From assembly GCA_964595785.1 (NCBI GenBank), contig CAZQRO010000007.1, positions 1 to 34,961 on the forward strand: a stretch of DNA of 34,961 nt, written 5' to 3'. Positions 1 through 5,537 of the stretch are shown here, one piece after another. Below the pieces are notes generated by a model. That model was not told the DNA's origin, did not search any database, and saw only the letters and a program-made list of their open reading frames with translations. Position 1 is the first letter of the stretch; each line of letters begins with the position of its first letter. The position numbers and the translations under genes were made by a program. Source of the stretch: Bovifimicola sp964595785 (GTDB lineage Bacteria; Bacillota; Clostridia; Lachnospirales; Lachnospiraceae).

Positions 1-683
1 GAGGAACTATAAAAAAAGATGCAAAAATGCCAAAGATTGATAATGTAAGTGAACAGACTACTGCATATGAAGAAATGAATTATAAAATGCTTATTGTTGA
101 AGATATAAAATCAATTTCGTCTGCTTCAGAAACAATGTGTTTTAAAGTTAAAGAGGGATATTCAGTAAATGATGCAAGAGCGGAAATAACGGAGATAGCT
201 CAAAAAATTAATTATGGAACTACTGTGAAAAGTTTTAAGGGAATATTTAATAATATTGAATTGAAAAATAAAACATTTATTAATTTTATAGAACAGATAT
301 TATTTGTAGTTATGATAACAGTTATTATTTTGCAGGTTAGTATGCAGGCAGTACATATAATAGAAAATTTCGGCAATTATGGAATCTTATATGCGAATGG
401 TTTTTCAGCATTTGATCATTTTACCATTTTTTTGATTCAGAACATTTTAAAAGGAATTACAGCGGTTTTTTTGACTTTGGGAGCTGGATATCTAATTTTA
501 GATATATTTTATTCTGATAGTATATGTATGTATTCTTTATATGTTTTATATACAGTAATTTTAAAATATGTTTTGTGGAAAGTGCTAATGTGTGCATTGG
601 CAATAGCCATACTTACAACAATTGTGGCATTCGGATTATTCTACAGAAAGCCGCCATCAGTATTGATTAAAGAAAATAAATAG
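1..683 (+). CDS. FtsX-type ABC transporter permease, C-terminal part (truncated by window edge)
   Basis: This is the C-terminal part of a membrane permease. The reading frame is open to the left edge of the window (codons run from base 3 with no stop), so the ATG at 27 is probably internal. The first ~90 visible residues are soluble, consistent with the end of an extracellular domain. Three hydrophobic helices follow (about residues 90-112, 130-158 and 178-206 counted from base 27), then a short basic tail after the last helix. That helix pattern and the tail (FYRKPPSVLIKENK) are typical of the C-terminal half of FtsX/MacB-type permeases. The ATPase gene follows 23 bases downstream, as expected for a LolCD/MacB-like exporter pair. 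The substrate cannot be told. It could equally be a bacteriocin-immunity-type permease of the same superfamily. Confidence 0.75.
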   Translation, partial: GTIKKDAKMPKIDNVSEQTTAYEEMNYKMLIVEDIKSISSASETMCFKVKEGYSVNDARAEITEIAQKINYGTTVKSFKGIFNNIELKNKTFINFIEQILFVVMITVIILQVSMQAVHIIENFGNYGILYANGFSAFDHFTIFLIQNILKGITAVFLTLGAGYLILDIFYSDSICMYSLYVLYTVILKYVLWKVLMCALAIAILTTIVAFGLFYRKPPSVLIKENK

Positions 684-706
684 AACACTTAGGAATGGAG
701 ATTAAT

Positions 707-1390
707 ATGATTGAATTAACAGATGCGTGTAAAACATATAAATATGGAAATGAAGAAACTAAAGCAATGGATAAAATAAATTTAACAATAGAAGATGGTG
801 AATTTATAGCGATTATAGGAGACTCAGGTTCAGGAAAGAGTACACTTTTAAATGTCATAGGTTGTATGGACATAATGGACAGTGGCAAATTTCTTTTAAA
901 TGGAAAAGAAATAAACAATAGTAAGATAAATAATGATTTGCATAAAATAAGAAAAGATAATATTAGTTTTGTGTTTCAGAATTTTGCATTACTAAATCAT
1001 TATTCGGTTTTTGAAAATGTAGAAGTACCGCTGCTTGCAAAGAAAATAAATAAGAAAGAACGAAAAAGAATAATACAGGAAAAATTGAAACTGATGGGAA
1101 TATACAATTTGAAAAATAAGCTTCCATCAAAAATATCAGGTGGTCAGCAGCAGCGTTGTGCGATAGCAAGAGCTCTTGCTTCTGATAATAGTATTATTTT
1201 GGCAGATGAACCTACAGGTGCTCTTGACAGCAGAACTTCGGAAGAAATAATGAATGTGCTTAAATCTCTTAATGACATGGGAAAGACAGTTGTAATTGTT
1301 ACTCACAATATGGAAATTGCAAATCAGACCAATAGAATATTAGAAATGGAAGATGGTAAAATAAAGGAATATAAAAATAATCAGATTTAG
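707..1390 (+). CDS. ABC transporter ATP-binding protein, LolD/MacB family
   Basis: This is a cytoplasmic ATPase subunit that would energise the permease just upstream. Visible motifs in order: Walker A GDSGSGKST, Q-loop in VFQNFALL, signature SGGQQQR, Walker B IILADEPTGALDS with the LolD-type D-loop, and the H-loop in VIVTHN. The length of about 227 residues is normal for the family. I chose the ATG at 707 because a GGAG box (697-700) lies 6 bases before it and the family usually begins MI-x-L; an in-frame ATG at 695 would add four residues but lacks a spaced ribosome site. The gene is probably co-transcribed with the preceding permease. Substrate unknown. Confidence 0.92.
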   Translation: MIELTDACKTYKYGNEETKAMDKINLTIEDGEFIAIIGDSGSGKSTLLNVIGCMDIMDSGKFLLNGKEINNSKINNDLHKIRKDNISFVFQNFALLNHYSVFENVEVPLLAKKINKKERKRIIQEKLKLMGIYNLKNKLPSKISGGQQQRCAIARALASDNSIILADEPTGALDSRTSEEIMNVLKSLNDMGKTVVIVTHNMEIANQTNRILEMEDGKIKEYKNNQI

Positions 1391-1489
1391 TTAGCATAGA
1401 GTTCGAATAAATTTAACTGAAAATTTTATAGAGAACAGACTAGAAAATCATAAAAGGCAAGACATATATAATTGTACTGCAAGTTTGTA

Positions 1490-1518
1490 TTGACAAGCAA
1501 GTGTACACTAGCTATAAT
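1490..1518 (+). promoter_or_regulatory. Strong sigma-70-type promoter of the radical SAM gene, with palindrome in the spacer
   Basis: TTGACA at 1490-1495 and TATAAT at 1513-1518 are separated by exactly 17 bases, a full consensus match. The spacer contains the 10-bp palindrome AGTGTACACT (1500-1509). The first gene downstream begins at 1569. Confidence 0.85.
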
Positions 1519-1525
1519 CAACTTA

Positions 1526-1543
1526 GGCTAGTATATGCTAGCC
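1526..1543. promoter_or_regulatory. Palindrome just downstream of the promoter, candidate operator
   Basis: An 18-base inverted repeat with perfect 6-bp arms GGCTAG and CTAGCC sits over the expected transcription start region of the preceding promoter. Its place between -10 and the ribosome site fits a repressor site. A TetR-family regulator is encoded downstream at 2471, so it is a natural candidate partner, but this is inference. Confidence 0.4.
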
Positions 1544-1568
1544 AAACTATACAACAGAGGTACTACAT

Positions 1569-2019
1569 ATGGAAAATGGGACGTTTGATTTAGAAAAATA
1601 TCTGAGTAATGGTGTGGATAATATAATAAGTAATATTGTCAGGAATACATTAAAGAATCCGAAAGAAAGCAGTTTTATGGCTGGATTTGCCATAAATTCG
1701 AAAAAGGCAGGAGATATAAGGCATAGAATTGAAAAAGAAGGAAAGCATATTCCGCCATTTCTTATTGCCAGCATTACTAATAAGTGCAACCTGCATTGCA
1801 AGGGCTGTTATGCAAGAGCTAACCATAGCTGTAATGATTCAGAAGAATCAAAAGATGTTCTTGATGCAGATGAATGGAAAAATATATTTGAACAGGCGGA
1901 AAGAATAGGAATCACCGCTTTTTAGAAAATTGCAGTTGTCAGGAAGTCTAGAAACAGAGCATATAGGTGGTTGTGTGCTATTTGAGCAGGAAGAAAAAGT
2001 AAAGGAAATGTTGTGTTGA
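1569..2019 (+). pseudogene. Radical SAM protein gene with internal deletion and frameshift
   Basis: The 5' part (1569-1925) encodes 118 residues with the radical SAM cluster-binding motif CNLHCKGC (about residues 77-84) after a typical N-terminal helix region, then stops at TAG 1923-1925. In the +1 frame the sequence continues without a break from about 1912 to the TGA at 2017-2019 as an obvious C-terminal tail (SPLFRKLQLSG, then EHIGGCVLFEQEEKVKEML), resembling the end of SPASM-type radical SAM proteins. The central part, including the rest of the TIM-barrel core, is missing, so the gene seems to have lost a large internal segment with a junction near 1912-1923. The start has GAGG at 1557-1560, 8 bases before ATG. 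An assembly collapse cannot be excluded because a gap lies close by. Confidence 0.8.
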
Positions 2020-2243
2020 TAAGAAGAAAAAGTAAAGGAAATGTTGTGTTGATAAGAAGAAAAAGTAAAGGAAATGTNNNNNNNNNNNNNNNNNNNNNNN
2101 NNNNNNNNNNNNNNNNNNNNNNNNNNNNNNNNNNNNNNNNNNNNNNNNNNNNNNNNNNNNNNNNNNNNNNNNNNNNNGAAGAAAAAGTAAAGGAAATGTT
2201 GTGTTGATAAGAAGAAAAAGTAAAGGAAATGTTGTGTTGATAA
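1990..2243 (+). repeat. 33-bp tandem array made from the 3' end of the radical SAM gene, interrupted by assembly gap
   Basis: A 33-base unit beginning GAAGAAAAAGTAAAGG and ending TGTTGATAA occurs at 1990-2022, 2023-2055 and 2056-2077 (cut by the gap), then again at 2178-2210 and 2211-2243. The first unit is the last nine codons of the radical SAM remnant (EEKVKEMLC) plus stop codons. The copies are identical as far as visible. The true copy number is hidden by the gap. Confidence 0.95.
2078..2177. other. Assembly gap of exactly 100 N
   Basis: One hundred undetermined bases interrupt the 33-bp tandem array. A round 100 usually denotes a scaffold gap of unknown size, so the array length is unknown. 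Confidence 0.99.
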
Positions 2244-2299
2244 ATTGAGTGGGGTAGATATTATGAGTCCGATGACTTTAATTAAAAAATAATATAATA

Positions 2300-2329
2300 T
2301 TGGACAAGTGTAAAAGAAAACACTTATAC
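2300..2329 (+). promoter_or_regulatory. Candidate TetR promoter/operator (inverted repeat AAGTGT...ACACTT)
   Basis: The arms AAGTGT (2306-2311) and ACACTT (2320-2325) form a perfect inverted repeat with an 8-base spacer. They sit between a weak -35-like TTGGAC (2300-2305) and a weak -10-like TTATAC (2324-2329). The same half-site AGTGT/ACACT occurs as AGTGTACACT in the upstream promoter spacer, suggesting a shared repressor. The downstream run ATTTTTCT means a weak terminator is an alternative reading. The rest of 2244-2470 shows nothing else I can support. Confidence 0.35.
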
Positions 2330-2470
2330 GATTTTTCTATACAGCGGGTTGTAAAGGAACACAAACTTGTATTATTGAAGTATAGGAATTGAATGAGTGA
2401 ATTTCTATGCGCGTTGCAAAAAGTCTCATAAATAATACTTGTAAAAACAGTTCAGGTACTGGAGGAAAAT

Positions 2471-3139
2471 GTGAATAAAAAGGTGATATCAGAAAAGGGC
2501 ACAGTAATAAAAGATAAAATTACTACAAAAGAAAGAATTGTAAATGAATCATTATCGTTATTTTCAATAAAAGGATTTAAAGGCACAAGCGTAAAAAATA
2601 TTGCGGAGGCGGTGGGAATTAAGGATAGTTCGCTCTATAAACACTTTAAAAGTAAGCAGGAGATTATGGATACAATTGTAATGGAAATGCATAAAAGAAT
2701 GGAGAATATCTCTGTATCTGTTGGATTGCCGGATGATAAGGTCATAAATCAGGCAGCAAATGAATATAGTAATATGTCTAAAGAAGAACTGGTGGATTTA
2801 AGCAGAAAGATTTTTCTGTTTTATCTAAAAGACGATTTTATGGCAAGATTCTGGAGGCTGGCTAATATGGAACAATACCAGAATGAAGAAATATATAAAA
2901 TATTCAGAAAGATTTTTATGGAAGAAAGTATTATTTATCAGACGGAATTATTTGCAAAAATGGTGGAAAACGGAACATTTAAACTGAGAAAACCTAGAAC
3001 AATCGCAATGAATTTCTATATGCCGGTTTTCTTTTTATTAAGCAAATATAGCGGCATGGAGGAAAAAGAACAGGAGGCATTAGCACTGCTTGATGAGCAA
3101 GTAATGGAATTTTATGAAAATTATAGTAGTAAGTGTTAG
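2471..3139 (+). CDS. TetR/AcrR family transcriptional regulator
   Basis: This is a 222-residue DNA-binding repressor of normal TetR length. The N-terminal helix-turn-helix spans roughly residues 20-65 (KERIVNESLSLFSIKGFKGT, then SVKNIAEAVGIKDSSLYKHF), with the typical SLYKHFKSKQE end of the recognition region. The remainder is an all-helical ligand/dimerisation domain with no recognisable ligand. The start is GTG at 2471 with GGAGG at 2461-2465, five bases upstream; the overlapping ATG at 2469 runs straight into a stop. It follows the broken radical SAM gene, a common pairing, and probably controlled it and itself. Its inducer is unknown. Confidence 0.9.
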   Translation: MNKKVISEKGTVIKDKITTKERIVNESLSLFSIKGFKGTSVKNIAEAVGIKDSSLYKHFKSKQEIMDTIVMEMHKRMENISVSVGLPDDKVINQAANEYSNMSKEELVDLSRKIFLFYLKDDFMARFWRLANMEQYQNEEIYKIFRKIFMEESIIYQTELFAKMVENGTFKLRKPRTIAMNFYMPVFFLLSKYSGMEEKEQEALALLDEQVMEFYENYSSKC

Positions 3140-3248
3140 TGTAAATGCAGAAAATGAAGTATAATGTGAAAGTGAAAATATAATTTATTATGTAAACAAA
3201 CAGAAACGCAATGAATTTATAAAATTTTGTTCCGGCATGGAGGTAAGA

Positions 3249-3320
3249 ATGAGAAGAAGCGACAGAGAAATCAGAGAATTTGATGAAATAATTGATGTAA
3301 TGAAAAGAGGAGAATGGTAA
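3249..3320 (+). pseudogene. N-terminal stub of a pyridoxamine-phosphate-oxidase-like (NimA family) gene
   Basis: A short reading frame of 23 codons begins with ATG at 3249, five bases after a perfect GGAGG (3239-3243), and ends at TAA 3318-3320. The peptide MRRSDREIREFDEIIDV resembles the conserved N-terminus of NimA-like flavin/pyridoxamine 5'-phosphate oxidase family proteins, which are normally about 150 residues. From about 3303 another frame stays open to TAA 3367-3369 (containing GKVTLFDPGIIQLESYN), which may be a remnant of the gene's 3' part or of another gene. The look of an N-terminus joined out of frame to a short 3' piece mirrors the radical SAM remnant upstream. The family assignment rests on the N-terminus only. 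Confidence 0.5.
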
Positions 3321-3442
3321 AGTAACACTATTTGACCCAGGCATCATCCAATTAGAAAGTTATAATTAAGGCAGATAAAGTTGATAAAATAGCATTTTAA
3401 AGCTATACTATTAGAAAATACTTATTAATGGAGGATATTTTA

Positions 3443-3751
3443 ATGGTAAAACATATAATTTTATGGAAGATAAAAGAAGATAAGACAACAGAGGAAAAAG
3501 ATATAATAAAGGCAGGAGTAAAGGCAGGACTTGAGGCTTTAAAGGGAAAGGTTCCCGGGCTGATGGATATTCATGTACAGACAGAAGCTCTTTCATCTTC
3601 AAATGCAGATTTGATGCTTGATTCAACATTTGAAAATGAGGAGTCTCTTAAGGGATACGCAGTACATCCGGAACATGTTAAAGTGGCTGATAATAATATC
3701 AGACCATTTATGGAAGTAAGAATGTGTATTGATTACGAAGTGCAGGTATAA
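3443..3751 (+). CDS. Dabb-family (stress-responsive alpha/beta barrel) protein
   Basis: This is a small cytosolic protein of about 102 residues with the Dabb ferredoxin-like fold pattern: MVKHIILWKIKEDKT at the N-terminus, a central helix (KAGVKAGLEALKGKVPGL), then a strand-rich part and the HPEHVKVADNNIRPFM helix near residue 75-90. These are hallmark segments of the dimeric alpha/beta-barrel Dabb family (PF07876). Family members are usually of unknown function; some are stress-induced. I chose the ATG at 3443 because GGAGG (3430-3434) lies 8 bases before it; an upstream in-frame ATG at 3428 overlaps that ribosome site. It stands alone between the stub upstream and pepD. Confidence 0.85.
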   Translation: MVKHIILWKIKEDKTTEEKDIIKAGVKAGLEALKGKVPGLMDIHVQTEALSSSNADLMLDSTFENEESLKGYAVHPEHVKVADNNIRPFMEVRMCIDYEVQV

Positions 3752-3832
3752 TATAAATTAAGGCACTTTAGAGAGCAGTTTTGATACGGTTGAAGGTTGA
3801 GAGAAATTGAAACAAAGGAAAGGAAAAAGCAT

Positions 3833-3887
3833 CTGCCCTTTTCTTTCAGCCTATTTATAAGGGCAGTATCGCAAAATGGATTGCGAT
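3833..3887 (+). promoter_or_regulatory. Two hairpins in the leader just before pepD
   Basis: The arms CTGCCCTT (3833-3840) and AAGGGCAG (3859-3866) form a perfect 8-bp inverted repeat; ATCGCAA (3868-3874) and TTGCGAT (3881-3887) form a perfect 7-bp one. The pepD start lies only 16 bases beyond and has no clear ribosome site, so the structure may affect its translation or may end the Dabb transcript. Neither stem is followed by a strong T-run. Confidence 0.5.
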
Positions 3888-3903
3888 ATGCATTGGTATA
3901 AAA

Positions 3904-5352
3904 ATGGCAGTTTTAGAAGGCTTAGAGCCGGTAGAGGTATTTAAATACTTTGAAGAAATCTGTAGTATACCTCATGGTTCATCTAATACTAAGAAGATAA
4001 GTGATTATTGCGTTAAATTTGCAAAGTCATATGAATTAAAATATATTCAGGATGAATATAATAACGTTATTATTTTCAAAAATGGTACAAAAGGGTATGA
4101 GAAGTCAAAACCTGTAATAATTCAGGGACATATGGATATGGTGTGTGAGAAAGAGAAAGGCTACACTATTGATATGGACAGAGAATCACTAAAAGTAATT
4201 GCTAAAGATGATATGATTATGGCTGAGGGTACAACTCTTGGAGGTGATGATGGGATTGCAGTGGCCTATGCTCTGGCTTTACTTGCGTCAGCAGACATAC
4301 CACATCCGCCATTGGAAGTCGTATTTACAGTAGATGAAGAAATTGGAATGTTAGGAGCGGCAGCGATTGACTGTTCTGCATTAAAGGGAAATGTTATGCT
4401 CAATCTTGATTCAGAGGAAGAAGGATATCTGTTAGTAAGCTGTGCAGGAGGTGTGACGGCAAACTGCCATATTCTGGTTGAATTTAATGAGGCTGAAGGT
4501 GAAAAAATACAGTTAATGGTAACCGGGCTTCAGGGTGGGCATTCCGGTGTTGAAATTGACAAAGGAAGAGCTAATTCCAATCAGATTATGGGAAGAATTC
4601 TTTATGCATTAAGTAAAGTAATAGATTATGAATTCATTTCCGTAAATGGTGGACTAAAGGATAATGCCATACCAAGAGAAAGCGTTGCGGAAATTCTGAT
4701 TGATAAGAACTCATTTAATCAAATAGAGGAATTTGTATCATTATATAATGATGTTCTGAAAAATGAATACAAAAATACAGATAAAGATATATGTATAATC
4801 GCAAATGAGTCAGGCAGTGGAAGTTATAATGTGATGAATAGGCAAAGTGGTAAAAATGTAATCACTGCATTGGTTAATCTGCCCGGTGGTATTCAGAAAA
4901 TGAGCAGTGATATAACGAATTTGGTTCAGACTTCACTTAACCTTGGAATTCTTAAGACAACTGATAAAGAGGTTAAGATGAGTTATTCTGTCAGAAGCAG
5001 TGTTGGAAGTGAAAAAAAGGAATTAATAAGCAGGATTGAATGTCTTATGGAAGCAATCGGAGGATTTGTAACCTGCACGGGAGAGTATCCTGCATGGGAA
5101 TATAAGAAAGATTCAATATTGCGTGAGTTAATGTCAGACATTTATAAAGAACAGATGGGTAAAGAGGCGGTGGTTCAAGCTATTCATGCCGGAGTGGAAT
5201 GCGGTCTGTTCGCAGATAAGATACAGAATTTAGACTGTGTGTCATTTGGACCCGATATTCTTGATATTCATACACCATCAGAAAGAATGTCGATTCGGAG
5301 TGTCGAAAGAACATGGAAGTTTATTTTAGAGGTTCTTAAGCGGTTAAAATAG
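3904..5352 (+). CDS. pepD: PepD-type aminoacyl-histidine dipeptidase (M20 family)
   Basis: This is a cytosolic zinc dipeptidase that hydrolyses Xaa-His (carnosine-type) and other dipeptides. Metal-binding and catalytic motifs are present in M20 order: GHMDMVCEK (His76, Asp78), GGDDGIAVAY (Asp115/116), DEEIGMLGA (catalytic Glu145 and metal Glu146), the LNLDSEEEG segment near residue 168, and the C-terminal IHAGVECGLF and DIHTPSERMS segments with the final metal His. The length of 482 residues matches PepD. The ATG at 3904 gives the normal N-terminus, although no clear ribosome site precedes it; two hairpins do. The gene is monocistronic, ended by the hairpin at 5395-5422. Confidence 0.95.
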   Translation: MAVLEGLEPVEVFKYFEEICSIPHGSSNTKKISDYCVKFAKSYELKYIQDEYNNVIIFKNGTKGYEKSKPVIIQGHMDMVCEKEKGYTIDMDRESLKVIAKDDMIMAEGTTLGGDDGIAVAYALALLASADIPHPPLEVVFTVDEEIGMLGAAAIDCSALKGNVMLNLDSEEEGYLLVSCAGGVTANCHILVEFNEAEGEKIQLMVTGLQGGHSGVEIDKGRANSNQIMGRILYALSKVIDYEFISVNGGLKDNAIPRESVAEILIDKNSFNQIEEFVSLYNDVLKNEYKNTDKDICIIANESGSGSYNVMNRQSGKNVITALVNLPGGIQKMSSDITNLVQTSLNLGILKTTDKEVKMSYSVRSSVGSEKKELISRIECLMEAIGGFVTCTGEYPAWEYKKDSILRELMSDIYKEQMGKEAVVQAIHAGVECGLFADKIQNLDCVSFGPDILDIHTPSERMSIRSVERTWKFILEVLKRLK

Positions 5353-5394
5353 TAGTGAAAATGTAATTTCAAAATGTAAATTAAATGTAAATAC

Positions 5395-5422
5395 AAAGCC
5401 GGTTTTCTTGACCGGCTTTTCT
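5395..5422 (+). terminator. Rho-independent terminator of pepD
   Basis: AAAGCCGGT and ACCGGCTTT form a 9-bp stem around a 7-base loop and are followed by TTCTT. It sits 42 bases after the pepD stop. Its loop and 3' arm also contain the -35 box of the next promoter. Confidence 0.9.
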
Positions 5423-5436
5423 TATTAATATATAAT
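5408..5436 (+). promoter_or_regulatory. Promoter of the lipoprotein/permease operon, overlapping the pepD terminator
   Basis: TTGACC (5408-5413) and TATAAT (5431-5436) are 17 bases apart. The -35 box lies inside the terminator hairpin of pepD. Confidence 0.7.
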
Positions 5437-5479
5437 TATTACGATAAAAAGGATTGAAAGAAAATATAAGGAGAGGAAA

Positions 5480-5527
5480 ATGCATTTATCCCACACTTTC
5501 AATCTGTTCGGGAATAGAATTTTCTAG
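5480..5527 (+). CDS. Possible 15-residue leader peptide upstream of the lipoprotein gene
   Basis: ATG at 5480 is preceded by a strong GGAGAGG (5470-5476) and opens a 15-codon frame (MHLSHTFNLFGNRIF) that stops at TAG 5525-5527, ten bases before the lipoprotein start. The ribosome site of this frame and that of the lipoprotein lie in two copies of a 14-base direct repeat, AGAGGAAAATGCAT (5472-5485 and 5526-5539). ATTGAAAG (5453-5460) can pair with CTTTCAAT (5496-5503), enclosing the first ribosome site. It may be a real uORF controlling the operon or just a by-product of a local duplication. Confidence 0.3.
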   Translation: MHLSHTFNLFGNRIF

Positions 5528-5537
5528 AGGAAAATGC

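Noticed and set aside
1990..2243. Regular repeats around the gap might be a CRISPR array
   Set aside because: The 33-bp units are directly adjacent with no spacers, and the unit is the 3' end of the radical SAM gene.
1490..3320. The decayed patch as a prophage or genomic island remnant
   Set aside because: No integrase, transposase, attachment repeats or base-composition break is visible.
5454..5537. Longer N-terminus of the lipoprotein from 5454
   Set aside because: It would put ~28 residues before the signal peptide; the downstream ATGs have ribosome sites and a clean lipobox signal.
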